A stretch of 62,209 bases of DNA from Pedosphaera parvula Ellin514 (GTDB taxonomy: Bacteria > Verrucomicrobiota > Verrucomicrobiia > Limisphaerales > Pedosphaeraceae): NCBI RefSeq assembly GCF_000172555.1, contig NZ_ABOX02000040.1, forward strand, positions 1 to 62,209, written 5' to 3'. The translations under genes were made by a program, and so were the position numbers. The notes below the pieces were generated by a model. It ran no database searches and was not told the DNA's origin. It worked only from the letters and a program-made list of their open reading frames with translations. Positions within the stretch are counted from its first letter, which is position 1. Each line of letters begins with the position of its first letter. This document shows positions 18,851 to 30,300 of this stretch, in pieces.

Positions 18851-21061
18851 ATGCACCTGAGGCTCCAACTTGTTTTCGCGCTCCTGCTTACAGTCACTGT
18901 GCAGGCGGAAGAACCGCCGATGATTCCCGTTGGCCTGGACACATATCGGATGTGGGAACGTTGGCCCTATCAACACATTGGCCAACGCGCGTATATGCGG
19001 AGCACGTATGACCGGCGGGGTGGAAATGAAGGGGCGGATGCAAGCCATTTCCTCTATCAACTCGCCGACGATTACAATGTGAGCCTGGATGTCGCGGGCC
19101 CGGGTGTGCTTTATTTCGCGCGGTATAATCACTGGCATGGGAGCCCATGGCATTACAATGTGGATGCAACGGATTACGTGGTGCAGGAAACCAGCACGGC
19201 AAATCCAAATAAACCGGCGGAGAATTCGGTCTTCATGCCAGGAGATGCCTTTCCAAATCCGTTGACGTGGACCTGGTCGATTACAAAAGGAGCTGACCTG
19301 ATGTGGGTTCCGATTCCATTTGAGAAATCATTTCAGATGGCCTACTCCCGCACGCATTACGGCACCGGTTATTACATTTACGATAAATATGTCCGAGGCA
19401 CGAAGCTTTCGCGGCCGATTCGCTCATGGAATGAGCAGATGAAGCCGGAGCAGGATGTGTTGGATTTGATCAATCGAGTGGGAAGCGATCTTGTGCCGCA
19501 ACCGGAAACACGCGAAGGCAGGAAGTTGGGAATCACGCGCGAGGCTGGCACATGGAGTTTCTCCGGCGGCGGAACAGTTGGAGTCGAACGCAGAACGGAT
19601 AAGCCGCAAATGCTGCGCGCATTGGAATTTTCCGTCCCAAAGGATAAGGCGATTGAGTTTGGGCGATGCAAAATCAGGATCACCTGGGATGACCTCCCCT
19701 ACTCGTCAGTCGAAGCGCCGATTGCCCTCTTCTTTGGAGCCGGCACCCTCTATAACCGCGATGACCGGGAATATCTGGTGAAATCATTTCCGATGGTGGT
19801 GAAGTTTGATCAGGAGCGGGTGCATCTCGCCTGTTACTTTCCAATGCCATTTTTGAAGTCGGCATTGATTCAACTGATCGGTGATGGGAAGAGTTCGGTC
19901 AGCGATATTCAGTGGAGTGCGCGTTTCGCGCCTTACAAAGAGCCAGCGAATCAAGTCGGCTATTTTCATGCAACATACCAGGATCATCCGCATCCGGAAC
20001 CAGGACAGGATTTGGTCCTGCTTGAAACGCGCAAGACAGAAGGTGGGGGTGACTGGTCAGGGAGCCTAGTGGGAACATCGTTTATCTTTACCCATCAAAA
20101 TGATTTGGGAACCTTGGAAGGCGATCCGCGATTTTTCTTTGATGATAGTTTAACACCACAGGCGCAAGGCACCGGCACCGAGGAATGGGGTGGCGGTGGT
20201 GACTACTGGGGTGGACGCAACATGACGTTGCCCTTTGCCGGGCATCCGGTGGGCGCGCGCAAAATTGAGGAAGCGAAGTGCGATGAGGACAAGATTCATT
20301 CCGCTTACCGGTTTCTGCTGGCGGATTTGATGCCGTTTGGAAAGAACGCGTTGATCCGCCTGGAACATGGTGGCGAGAACCAATCAACCCAGCATTATGA
20401 GACTGTGACGTATTGGTATGGGTTGAACAGTCCATCGCTGGTGAAGACGGATACATTGCAGATGGGCAATGAAGCGAGCGAGCAGTTGCATCGATATGAT
20501 TCGCCGGAGGCAACGAAGCCTTATGAGATTACGTCGAGATATGAATGGGGTATTGATAACTGGAAGGGGAAGGAGATTTATCCGGCCAGCACTGATATAG
20601 GGCGCAAGACTACCGGCAGTTCTGAATTCACAATGAAGTTGGAACGAAAGAACCTGGGCGTGCTATTGCGTCGGAAGCTGGATTATTCGTTTCCAAACCA
20701 GAAAGCGGAGGTTTACGTGGCCAAAGTTTCACACAGCGGCAAATCCATAATTGACTCTGATTGGAAGCTGGCGGGCACGTGGTATCTCGCGGGAGGCAAT
20801 ACGTGCGTTTATTCCAATCCCAAGGAGGAGCTCGGGGCAACGCAGCACACTGTGCAAACGTCGAATCGGCGATTTCGAGATGACGAGTTTCTGATTCCAG
20901 GCGATCTCACCGAAGGGCGCTCAGAGATTCGGGTGAAGGTGAAATTCACGCCAATGAAGATACCGTTGTTTCCAGGACAGCCGTTGCCGGAATTGGCGTG
21001 GAGCGAGATTCGGTATGATGCGTATTGTTTCGTGATGCCAAAGAGCAAGCCCGTCCGATAA
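18851..21061 (+). CDS. Secreted DUF2961 protein
   Basis: A 736-residue protein. The ATG at 18851 gives a signal peptide (MHLRLQLVFALLLTVTVQAEE), so longer in-frame starts overlapping the previous gene are rejected. The DUF2961 core is visible from YMRSTYDRRGGNEGADASHF and GPGVLYFARYNHWHG through GTGTEEWGGGGDYW and RFLLADLMPFG. DUF2961 belongs to a family now linked to glycan cleavage: some members are glycoside hydrolases acting on fructofuranose- or arabinofuranose-type glycans (family knowledge; activity here is inference). It begins 58 nt after the cytochrome/PA14 gene and may be cotranscribed with it. A fragment related to its C-terminus lies at 26913-26986. Confidence 0.85.
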   Translation: MHLRLQLVFALLLTVTVQAEEPPMIPVGLDTYRMWERWPYQHIGQRAYMRSTYDRRGGNEGADASHFLYQLADDYNVSLDVAGPGVLYFARYNHWHGSPWHYNVDATDYVVQETSTANPNKPAENSVFMPGDAFPNPLTWTWSITKGADLMWVPIPFEKSFQMAYSRTHYGTGYYIYDKYVRGTKLSRPIRSWNEQMKPEQDVLDLINRVGSDLVPQPETREGRKLGITREAGTWSFSGGGTVGVERRTDKPQMLRALEFSVPKDKAIEFGRCKIRITWDDLPYSSVEAPIALFFGAGTLYNRDDREYLVKSFPMVVKFDQERVHLACYFPMPFLKSALIQLIGDGKSSVSDIQWSARFAPYKEPANQVGYFHATYQDHPHPEPGQDLVLLETRKTEGGGDWSGSLVGTSFIFTHQNDLGTLEGDPRFFFDDSLTPQAQGTGTEEWGGGGDYWGGRNMTLPFAGHPVGARKIEEAKCDEDKIHSAYRFLLADLMPFGKNALIRLEHGGENQSTQHYETVTYWYGLNSPSLVKTDTLQMGNEASEQLHRYDSPEATKPYEITSRYEWGIDNWKGKEIYPASTDIGRKTTGSSEFTMKLERKNLGVLLRRKLDYSFPNQKAEVYVAKVSHSGKSIIDSDWKLAGTWYLAGGNTCVYSNPKEELGATQHTVQTSNRRFRDDEFLIPGDLTEGRSEIRVKVKFTPMKIPLFPGQPLPELAWSEIRYDAYCFVMPKSKPVR

Positions 21062-21389
21062 TTTTGCAGGTTTCTTCGAACCCATTTTGTGCCCCGCAGT
21101 AAGCCAAAACAACTTAAAGATTAAACGGTCGATTAGTCGATTTGCCATGTGTGCCATACACACAAAATGCTGCTGCCGGCTTTAAACGGCCAGATTCTAC
21201 CGGGCATGTGGCCATGCAGGTTTGCATTGGCAATTCAGGCTTGAGTCAGAGTTTTATTTCTCTACCATGTCTAAATGAGGTGTTTGCCACTCTTGTTCGC
21301 GCTGTTTCCATGTTCCGTAGGCGGGACATACAAAGGATGATTAGGTCACAAGGGAAACTTCATCGGGATTGTTGAATTTATTCCATTTT
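21062..21389 (+). other. Intergenic region before the S53 peptidase gene
   Basis: About 330 nt without a supportable gene. It should hold the terminator of the DUF2961 gene and the promoter of the S53 peptidase gene. I see no convincing -35/-10 pair or strong hairpin, only a 5-bp inverted repeat around the GTGTGCCATACACAC stretch. Confidence 0.4.
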
Positions 21390-24300
21390 ATGAAAACTAG
21401 AATCCCCGGGGAAGTTTTTGGAAAAGCGCAAGCTAGATTAATGGTTATCAGCGCCGTTGCGGTTCTGTTCAGCTTTTTGTTTATGGCGCCTGTTTGGGCC
21501 GTCGAAAGGCAAACGTTGCGCAATCACGTGCCCACGGCAGTTCGACATCTCCAACCGGTGAGCAAGCTCTCCGCCAGCAAGAGCATTGACCTCAGCATCA
21601 GCCTGCCCTTGCGCAACCGGGAGATTTTGACCAACCTGCTGCAACAGATTTACGATCCAACCAGCACCAATTATCATCGTTATCTCACCTCAGAGCAGTT
21701 TGCCCAACAGTTTGGCCCCACGGAAAAGGATTATCAGACGCTTTTAACTTATCTGAAAAGCCAGGGCCTCGCGGTTACCGGCACTCATCCCAATCGCACT
21801 TTGGTGGATGTGAATGGAGGTGTAGGGAACATTGAAAAGGTTTTTCAGATCGGGCTTCGGACCTATCAGCATCCGACGGAAAGTCGTACCTTTTACGCAC
21901 CGGATACCGAGCCGTCATTTGACCGAACCCTATCCATCCTGTCCGTAAGCGGACTTGACAACTACGTGTTGCCGCGTCCTATGAATTTAAAAAATGCTTT
22001 TCACCGAAGCCTAAATGCGACACCTCATGTGACCGGCTCCGGGCCAAGAGGCAATTTTATCGGGAAGGATTTTCGCGCCGCCTATGCTCCCGGTGTTACG
22101 CTCGATGGGTCGGGACAGGCGGTGGGGTTGTTTGAGTTGGATGGATATTTTCCAGGTGACATTGCCGAGTACGAGGCCTTGACCGGATTGCCAAATGTAA
22201 CTGTAACGAATGTCCTTCTGAATGGCCGTGGCGCTTCTGCCGGTCTCAACAACGTGGAAGTGGCACTCGATATTGAAATGGTTATTTCCATGGCGCCCGC
22301 GTTATCGAAGGTGATTGTCTATGAGGGAAACAGTCCCAACGACGTTTTGAATCGAATGGCGACAGACAATCAGGCCAGGCAGCTTAGTTGCTCATGGGGT
22401 TTCGGTTCACAAGTGGATGCGGGACGCGACCAGATATTCCAACAATTCGCAGCCCAGGGGCAATCCATGTTCCAGGCTTCGGGTGACCTGGGTGCGTGGT
22501 CCGGAGCAATCTTCCCACCGTCCGACAATCCGTTCATTACGGTTGTTGGCGGCACGTCGTTGACCACAACCAATCCCAGCGGCGCATGGACCTCAGAAAC
22601 CGCCTGGCCCTTAAGCGGCGGAGGCATCAGCACAACCTATGCGCTTCCGGCCTGGCAACAAGGAATAGGCATCCCAGCCAACCAGGGTTCTACGACCATG
22701 CGGAACATTCCAGACGTCGCCTGTCTGGCCGATTCCATCATCTGGATCGTCGCCAATAATGGCGAGCAAGGTGTAGTCGGCGGCACAAGCGCATCAGCGC
22801 CATTATGGGCTGGCTTCACGGCACTGGTTAACCAGCAGGCTGCGGCCAGTGGCAAAGCCAGCGTGGGATTTATCAATCCAGCCATTTACGCCATCGGAAA
22901 ACGGCCGGACTTTGCGATTAATTTCCATGATGTGGTGAGCGGGAATAACACAAATTCCAGCAGTCCCAACAAATTCTTTGCTGTCACGGGTTATGATCTT
23001 TGCACAGGCTGGGGAACGCCCAATGGCAGCAATTTGATTTCGGCACTTCTTGGGCCACCTGATTCTTTGCTTATCACCCCGGCGACCATTGTGACTGCCA
23101 TGGGCGCGGCGAGCGGACCGTTCAATCCTGCCGCACAGAATTATGCGTTGACGACATTTGGAGAACTTCCCGTCAATTGGTCGGCAGCCAATTCTTCGGC
23201 CTGGCTGGATGTTTCCCCTACTGCCGGCACCATTGCGACTAATTCGCCTGCGACCGTGACTTTTAGCTTGAATTCCACGGCCAGTAATTTGTTGGCCGGA
23301 AGCTACGTTGCCAAGGTCTGGTTCACCAATCTTAACAACGGTTTTGCACAAAGCCGCCAGTTCATCCTGAATATCATCACGCCGCCGATTATCACAACCC
23401 AACCTTCCAACCAGACCGTGCTGTCGGGGGCAGCAGCCAGATTCGCCGTGGGAACCGCCGCGAATGCGCAATTGTCCTACCAGTGGCAGAGGAACGGGAC
23501 GAACATAACCAATAGCGGCAATATCTCTGGTTCGGACACCAGTGTGCTGGCCATCGCCGACGCATCTCCTGTCGACGCCGGAATCTATGCCGTCATCGTC
23601 AGTAACGCGTTGAACTCGGTCACAAGTTCAGAGGCAACCCTCACCGTCCTGCCAACAACAACACCTGAAGTTACCATGGCCACTCTTTATTCGTTCACCG
23701 GAGGTACCGATGGCGCCAATCCCAACACCCTTATGCAAAGCACAAGTGGCGATTTTTATGGCACTACCCAGCGTGGCGGATTGGATGGATCAGGCACGGT
23801 TTTCAAAATGCCCCCAGGCGGCGTTCCTGTAAACCTTCATTCATTTTCTGGACAAGCGGATGGTGCTCATCCACAGGCCGCGCTGGTTCAGTCGATGGAC
23901 GGCAATCTTTATGGGACGACGTTTGGAGGCGGCCTTACCGGCAACGGCACAGTTTTCAAAATGGGCACCAACGGTCTTCTTACCTCACTGGTTTCATTCA
24001 ATATAACCAATGGTGATTTTCCGTATGCGGGGCTCACCTTCGCGACGGATGGCAATCTTTACGGCACCACGTCTCAAGGTGGGAATGCCGGTCATGGCAC
24101 CGCTTTTAAAATGAATACGAACGGTGTTCTATCCACCCTGGTTTCATTCGTTGATGTCAATGGCGGTTTTCCTCATGCCGGGTTGATTCAAGGGATGGAT
24201 GGGAGTTTTTATGGCACGACTTTCAAGGGAGGAAACTTTGATGGCGGGATCGTTTTCAAAATGACCACCAACGGAACCCTTACAACGTTGGTTCCCCTAA

Positions 24301-26912
24301 GCAACATTGGAGGGGCGTTTCCATACGCCACGCTGTTGCAGGATGAGAGCGGAAATTTTTATGGTACCGTGGCAGGCGGGGGCAGTTATAATAATGGCAC
24401 GATTTTCAAGATCAGTCCTGCTGGCGTTTTCACAAACCTGCATTCATTCACAGGAGGCAGTGACGGCGCTCATCCTTTTGCAGGATTGATTCAAGGAACC
24501 GACGGCAATTTTTATGGAACCACGCCTTATGGGGGCGATTATGGTTATGGCACGGTGTTCAGAATATCAGCTGATGGCAGGCTGACCAACCTGGTGGAAT
24601 TTAATGGTTACAATGGCGCCAATCCCATCACCGCCTTGACACAAGGTGCGGACGGCAATTTATATGGCACGACTCAAAATGGCGGGGCCACAGACCAAGG
24701 TGTTATTTTTCGATTGCATCTCGATGGCCCATTGCAGGTCACGGCCCAACCCGCCAGCCAGACGGTTTATTCAGGAACGAATATTCTTCTTTCTGTGGCA
24801 ACCTCCGGTGGCATACCTCTCTCCTACCAATGGCAGATGAATGGGAGCAATCTTGTGGATGGCGGCAATCTCTTTGGCCCAGACAGGCGTACGTTGAGCA
24901 TCACCAACGTGGCCTCAGTTAATGCGGGAGTTTATTCGGTCATCGTCAGCAATAGCTTTGGTTCAGTCTCGAGCGACGGAGCAACAGTTCAGGTTATCGT
25001 TGCTCCGCCTCTTTTTACTATGCAACCCACCAACCAGACAGTTACACCTGGAGCAACAGTAACATTCAATGCAGCGGCTCTCGGCAGTCTGCCATTGAGC
25101 TACCATTGGCAAAAGGATGGGACAAACCTGGTTGACGGCGCCCGTATCTCGGGTTCTGCCAGCAGCAGTTTGACATTGAGCGGCGTTATCGAAACTAATA
25201 ACGGGATTTATTCCGTGGTGGTGAGCAATCATCTCGCAGTCATTATGAGCAGCGGGGCAACGCTATCCGTCATTCCAGTCAGTGCAACGGGAACGCGGCT
25301 TGCCGTCTTGCACTCTTTCAGCCAAAGCGGTGGTGGTTGGCAACCAAATGGCTTGATGCGAGCCAACGATGGCGATCTATACGGCACTACCGCATCTGGC
25401 AGCGCAACGAGGTCAGGCGCTTTCGGGACGATTTTCAAAATCACCACGAACGGTCAGTTTACCGCTTTGCTTTCATTTACTGGCAACGACGAACCGACAC
25501 CCGGCTTTGCTCCTTTGGCGACGCTAGTGCAGGACACGAATGGGAATTTTTATGGCACGACCCAAAATGGCGGGACAAATGGAGCAGGAAATATCTTCAA
25601 GCTGGCCCCTGATTACACTTACAACAATCTCTATTCCTTCATAGGCGAAAGTGATGGCTATGCCCCTGCCTTTCCATTGTTACTGGCAACGGATGGAAAC
25701 CTTTACGGGTCCGCTGGCGATGTGTCCAATGGCGGCATATTCAGAATAACACCGAGTGGACAGTTCACCACTTTTCATTCATTTACCGACACCCAAGGCA
25801 CCTTTCCCGTGGGAGCTTTATGCCAGGCCGCGGATGGGAATTTCTACGGCATGAGCAGTGGTGGTGGCGCTTATGGCTACGGTACGGTCTTCAAAATAAC
25901 GCCGGAAGGCACCCTGACAAACTTTTATTCTTTCAGTGGCGGTCCGGACGGCTTTGCGCCGGTGGGGGCGCTGGTTCAGGGCACAGACGGCAACCTTTAC
26001 GGGGTGACGAAATACAGCAGCACTAACCTTGCGGGCATGAATTTCCAACAGGAAGGCACGGCCCTCAGGATTACAACGAATGGAGCACTGACCCTCTTGT
26101 ATACTTTTGGACCGACGTACAGCAACGGCACTTATCCTTCAGCGGGGTTGATCTTAAGCAGTGACGGCAATTTTTATGGCACCACCTATGGCGCCATGTC
26201 GGGCGGATTGCAAGCCGGTGCTTCTCCTGTTAACGGCACCGTTTTCAGGCTCGCTCCAAATGGAACGTTGACAACACTCGTTGCTTTCGATGGCATTGAT
26301 GGCGGTGCGCATCCCAATTCTGCCCTGGTGGAAGGTCCGGACGGGGCTTTCTACGGAACAACCACAACCGGCGGGACGGGCGCGCGTGGCACCATCTTCA
26401 AGCTGAGCATTACTTCCTCGCCCCTGTTCACCAGTCAACCGGCCAGCCAAGTGGTGGCTTCGGGTGGGGACGTAATGTTCAGTGTGGCGATTTCCGGTGC
26501 GCCACAACTATTCTACCAATGGCAAAAGAATGGAACCAATTTGAGCGACGGTCCCAATATTTCCGGATCGGCCACCCGAATCTTATTCCTTAACAATGTG
26601 AGTTTGAGTGACGCAGGGAATTATTCGGTAACCGTGAGCAATACGCTTGGTTCAGTGATGAGCACCAACGCATATCTCACAATCATTGCCCAACCGGTAT
26701 TTCAGTCTATAAGAATGACAAACGGGACATTGAGGCTCGATTGGAGAGCGATGGCGGGACAACGGTATCAAGTACAGTTCAATGCCAATCTCGCTTCGAT
26801 CAATTGGATCAATTTTGGCAGCATTATCAACGCGACCAATGACACAGTAACGGCAACTGATATCATCGATTCCAGTGCGCAACGATTTTATCGCGTTGTC
26901 CTGCTACCATAG
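21390..26912 (+). CDS. S53 (sedolisin/kumamolisin) peptidase with 14 GloVer repeats and Ig-like domains
   Basis: A 1,840-residue secreted protein from the ATG at 21390 (hydrophobic export segment at residues ~17-37). A pro-kumamolisin activation domain (~40-200) precedes the S53 catalytic domain (~215-560), with candidate Glu290-Asp294 (NNVEVALDIEM), oxyanion Asp366 (SGDLGAW), nucleophile Ser467 (GGTSASAP) and a Ca-site segment GYDLCTGWG. Then come a BACON-like domain, one Ig-like domain, seven Gloeo_Verruco (TIGR03803-type) repeats (23684-24728), two Ig-like domains, seven more repeats (25303-26412), one Ig-like domain and a C-terminal module ending RFYRVVLLP. Repeats share the core DGN-LYGTT-GG--G-GT-FK. 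S53 enzymes work at acidic pH. The product is likely a surface-anchored or released protease; the repeats should mediate binding. Confidence 0.88.
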   Translation: MKTRIPGEVFGKAQARLMVISAVAVLFSFLFMAPVWAVERQTLRNHVPTAVRHLQPVSKLSASKSIDLSISLPLRNREILTNLLQQIYDPTSTNYHRYLTSEQFAQQFGPTEKDYQTLLTYLKSQGLAVTGTHPNRTLVDVNGGVGNIEKVFQIGLRTYQHPTESRTFYAPDTEPSFDRTLSILSVSGLDNYVLPRPMNLKNAFHRSLNATPHVTGSGPRGNFIGKDFRAAYAPGVTLDGSGQAVGLFELDGYFPGDIAEYEALTGLPNVTVTNVLLNGRGASAGLNNVEVALDIEMVISMAPALSKVIVYEGNSPNDVLNRMATDNQARQLSCSWGFGSQVDAGRDQIFQQFAAQGQSMFQASGDLGAWSGAIFPPSDNPFITVVGGTSLTTTNPSGAWTSETAWPLSGGGISTTYALPAWQQGIGIPANQGSTTMRNIPDVACLADSIIWIVANNGEQGVVGGTSASAPLWAGFTALVNQQAAASGKASVGFINPAIYAIGKRPDFAINFHDVVSGNNTNSSSPNKFFAVTGYDLCTGWGTPNGSNLISALLGPPDSLLITPATIVTAMGAASGPFNPAAQNYALTTFGELPVNWSAANSSAWLDVSPTAGTIATNSPATVTFSLNSTASNLLAGSYVAKVWFTNLNNGFAQSRQFILNIITPPIITTQPSNQTVLSGAAARFAVGTAANAQLSYQWQRNGTNITNSGNISGSDTSVLAIADASPVDAGIYAVIVSNALNSVTSSEATLTVLPTTTPEVTMATLYSFTGGTDGANPNTLMQSTSGDFYGTTQRGGLDGSGTVFKMPPGGVPVNLHSFSGQADGAHPQAALVQSMDGNLYGTTFGGGLTGNGTVFKMGTNGLLTSLVSFNITNGDFPYAGLTFATDGNLYGTTSQGGNAGHGTAFKMNTNGVLSTLVSFVDVNGGFPHAGLIQGMDGSFYGTTFKGGNFDGGIVFKMTTNGTLTTLVPLSNIGGAFPYATLLQDESGNFYGTVAGGGSYNNGTIFKISPAGVFTNLHSFTGGSDGAHPFAGLIQGTDGNFYGTTPYGGDYGYGTVFRISADGRLTNLVEFNGYNGANPITALTQGADGNLYGTTQNGGATDQGVIFRLHLDGPLQVTAQPASQTVYSGTNILLSVATSGGIPLSYQWQMNGSNLVDGGNLFGPDRRTLSITNVASVNAGVYSVIVSNSFGSVSSDGATVQVIVAPPLFTMQPTNQTVTPGATVTFNAAALGSLPLSYHWQKDGTNLVDGARISGSASSSLTLSGVIETNNGIYSVVVSNHLAVIMSSGATLSVIPVSATGTRLAVLHSFSQSGGGWQPNGLMRANDGDLYGTTASGSATRSGAFGTIFKITTNGQFTALLSFTGNDEPTPGFAPLATLVQDTNGNFYGTTQNGGTNGAGNIFKLAPDYTYNNLYSFIGESDGYAPAFPLLLATDGNLYGSAGDVSNGGIFRITPSGQFTTFHSFTDTQGTFPVGALCQAADGNFYGMSSGGGAYGYGTVFKITPEGTLTNFYSFSGGPDGFAPVGALVQGTDGNLYGVTKYSSTNLAGMNFQQEGTALRITTNGALTLLYTFGPTYSNGTYPSAGLILSSDGNFYGTTYGAMSGGLQAGASPVNGTVFRLAPNGTLTTLVAFDGIDGGAHPNSALVEGPDGAFYGTTTTGGTGARGTIFKLSITSSPLFTSQPASQVVASGGDVMFSVAISGAPQLFYQWQKNGTNLSDGPNISGSATRILFLNNVSLSDAGNYSVTVSNTLGSVMSTNAYLTIIAQPVFQSIRMTNGTLRLDWRAMAGQRYQVQFNANLASINWINFGSIINATNDTVTATDIIDSSAQRFYRVVLLP

Positions 26913-26986
26913 TGTTGTCAGATATGGCGTCGAGTGAGATTTGGTTTGATGCGTATTGTTTTGTGATGCCGAACTTCAGGCGTTAG
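26913..26986 (+). pseudogene. Remnant of the 3' end of a DUF2961 gene
   Basis: Immediately after the S53 gene stop, 26924-26986 encodes MASSEIWFDAYCFVMPNFRR then TAG. This matches the end of the DUF2961 protein (LAWSEIRYDAYCFVMPK at 20993-21043). Over 48 aligned nt, 41 are identical, most differences being silent or conservative, and similarity continues upstream to about 26913. The nonamer GTCCGATAA that ends the intact gene also occurs at 26999-27007. No start or upstream domain remains, so this is debris from a second DUF2961 copy. Confidence 0.75.
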
Positions 26987-27309
26987 GTAAGAAATTCAGT
27001 CCGATAAAATCAATTCAAGGTCTGCCGCATGCAGAAGCAGATTGTCCCTTAATCAAATCAGTGACGATTCTAAGTAGCTTGAGCAGGTTACAAGGTTACA
27101 GATCCATTAAATTTCAGTTACCTTTCCTGTTTCTTCTTGCCTACAGGTTGCTCAACGTGTAAAGTTTCTGGCAATCAACCACTGAATGTAAGGCAACCAG
27201 GCCGTTTTGTACACCTTTATTGTGCGCAGGGAAGCAAGTTGTCTGGTTATTCAGAAAGGCAGGAGCCTTATCTCAGAAAAATTTCGATTACAAGCAAATG
27301 TAATTCAAA
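26987..27309 (+). other. Intergenic region before the LamG/Ig protein gene
   Basis: About 320 nt, AT-richer than the flanking genes, without a supportable coding frame. It presumably holds the promoter of the LamG gene; I could not assign elements. Confidence 0.35.
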
Positions 27310-30300
27310 ATGAAAACCTTCATCTCCTCACCCATCGAGCAATGCGTGCGCAAGGTTGCACGCATGGTTTGGGCAAAGAAAGCGATTAGCGGATTTGTAA
27401 TGGCCAGCCTTATGGCATCAGCCTCCGCTGAGGCTCAAATCCAAACGGCTGGGAGTTTATTCGTAAACATCGATGCGACTACTCTCCCGCCAGGTGCAGT
27501 GAGTGATATTACAAACTCCGGAACGTTGGGTGGTTATTTTGAAACCCGGCCCGGTGGCGTGTTTGTTGGAGCCACCAACGCAGTAAATGGGATTCAGTTT
27601 GTTGGCACTAATTACATGGTATTGGTGAACGGAATTGGGGGAGCGTTGATTCCTCCGCCATCCGGACTCGTGGGCAGCAATGCCACGGCTTCGATTGAGG
27701 TTTGGGCTTACAATCCTTCCGTGGCAGACGATGAATGCATGGTGGCCTGGGGAAGACGCGGGACCACGGGGCAAAACATGGCATTTGAATATGGCTATAA
27801 TGCCGGGTTGGGTGCAGTCACGCACACGGGAACCGCGAATGATATCAGCTGGGACAACTTTGGTGGCACACCATTAAACAACCGCTGGCACCATCTGGCC
27901 TACACGTACGATGGGACAAACGAAAGCGTTTATGTTGATGGCGCGCTGGCCAACAGCAAACAGGTCACATTGAACATCGCCACGAATGCCGGCATCAGCC
28001 TGGCTGCGCAATGGACCAATAGCGTGATCAGCACTGCTCCTGCCTTTGCGACGCTGGGCATAGCCCGTGTGCGCATCCATGATGGAGCTTTGACTCCGGC
28101 CCAGGTGTTGGCCAACTTCAATACTGAAAAGGCGACATTCATTTCACCAGGTCCGACATCGCAATTTTTGACCAGTGGGCCGACGCATCGTTATTCGTTC
28201 AACGAGCCAGCAACCAACGATGCGACGGGTTTGGCAATTCATGATTCCGCGGGCACAGCTGACGGTGTGGTTCAGGGATTGAGTGCGACGCAGACGGTTG
28301 GTCAATATGCCAACGGGAGGCTGGTGCTGCCTGGTGGGGCACAAAATACCACTGCATACGCCGACTTCCCTAATGGATTGCTATCCGTCAACGGCACGAA
28401 CAACGGTGGTTCCGGCGAAGTCAGCATCGAGGTTTGGTATAAGAATACTGGAGGGCAAAGCCTCAGTTGGGCGCGCGTATTTGATTTTGGATCCGTTGGC
28501 ACCAATGGCATTCCCGGCATGGAGTTGACCGGCCCAGGAGGTTATCCGGCAGCGGGGGCAACAGGCCCGGACACGCTTTATTACTCTGCGCAGATGAGCA
28601 CAGGTGTCAATCAACGACGATTGGGATGGCAACATCGCGATCCGCTGCCCGACGGAAGCACCAATGGTTCCACCTCGGGTGACGTTTTCATGATGAACTC
28701 ATTTCAAACGGACCGGCATGTGGTGGTCACCTGGCAGGAGAGCACCGGTCAAATCATTGCTTACGAAAACGGCACCCGGGTGGCTGCTGTGTTCGCCACC
28801 AACTCCATCAACGCCATTAATGACGTCAATCTGTGGCTCGGTCGCTCGCAGGGAGGTGTTGGAGACGGCGGCCTGGCTGGTGAGTTCGATGAGTTTCGAA
28901 TTTACAACAAAGTGCTCACGCCCGGGCAGGTGGTTGGAAATTTTCAGGTGGGTCCGAATACTGTGAACACAGGTGAGCAAGCTCCGAGCATCACGGTGCA
29001 GCCACTAGGCCTTACCATTCTCCAGGGCTCCAGCGTTTCATTTAGCATCGTTGCCTCAGGCAGCCCGGCGGTCAGCTATCAGTGGACTCGCAACGGCACG
29101 CCCATTTCAGCTGCGACAAATAAATTATACACGCTGGCAGCCGCTAGCACCTCGAACAATGGGGATGTTTATTCCTGTGTGATTTCCAACTTTGCAGGAG
29201 CAACCGCGCATACGCTCGCCAGTGCCAATGCCACAGTTACAGTGATACCCAATCAGGCATTGCCGGCGCAGTTCCTGCATGAAACACGGGATGGAACCAG
29301 GGATAATTACAACAGTGCCTCCAGCGGCATCGTTGGAGGACTGTTCACTTCCGGAAGCACGCCGGTTCCTGTCACGCATCTTGGATTTTATGACATGAAC
29401 AAAGATGGTCTCAACCGAGATCATCGCGTTGGCATTTTTTCAGCTGATGCCACCACACTGCTTGCCTCCGTCACGGTGCCAGCTGGAACCAGCGCGCTGC
29501 TGACAAATGGTTATCGCTGGGTGGCTCTGGACACGCCGTTTGTATTGAGCCCAAACACTACTTACATTTTGGAAGCTGAGGTGTTCGCCAATGATGGCGA
29601 TGGCTGGCCGGATATTTTCATACCCGGCCAATGGAATCCCTATTTCGTTGGCACGAATGGTCCTGCCTCGCGTCAGGGACGTTTTACGGGCGGGGCCTGG
29701 CCGAGTTCCCCGCTAAGCACCTCGACCGCAAACGGCACCTATGGCGCACCCAATCTGGCGAGTTTGCCGGTGGGGCCGGTGATTGCGTCCATGTTGCAGA
29801 CTTCGGTAACCCAATACGCGGGTCTGAGCGTAACCATTCCGGCGATAGTCAACGGCGAAGGGCCGGTGGCGGCGCAATGGTATAAGGGATCGGCGCCCGG
29901 CACATTGCTTGTCGGACAAACCAATTCATCGCTGGTGCTTTCGACGCTGACGGCTGCGGATGCGGGTGACTACTATGTCATTGCCAGCAACGCCGTTGGA
30001 ACTGCGCAGAGCGGCATTGTAACATTAACCGTGTTGGCCGATACCCCGGTTAGTTTCACTCAGCAGCCCGCAAGCATCAGTGTGCCCGAGAATTATGCGG
30101 CGTCGTTTACAGTGGCAGCCACTGGAACGCCGCCGATTGCCTATCAATGGACCCGGAATGGAACTCCGATTACAGGAGCCACCAACACTGATTACAGCAT
30201 AGCTGCTGTCAGCAGCACAAATAGTGGAGAGACTTATTCCTGCATTGTTTCCAATTTTGCGAACTCTGCGCCGCATGTGATCACGAGCATCGTTGCCACG

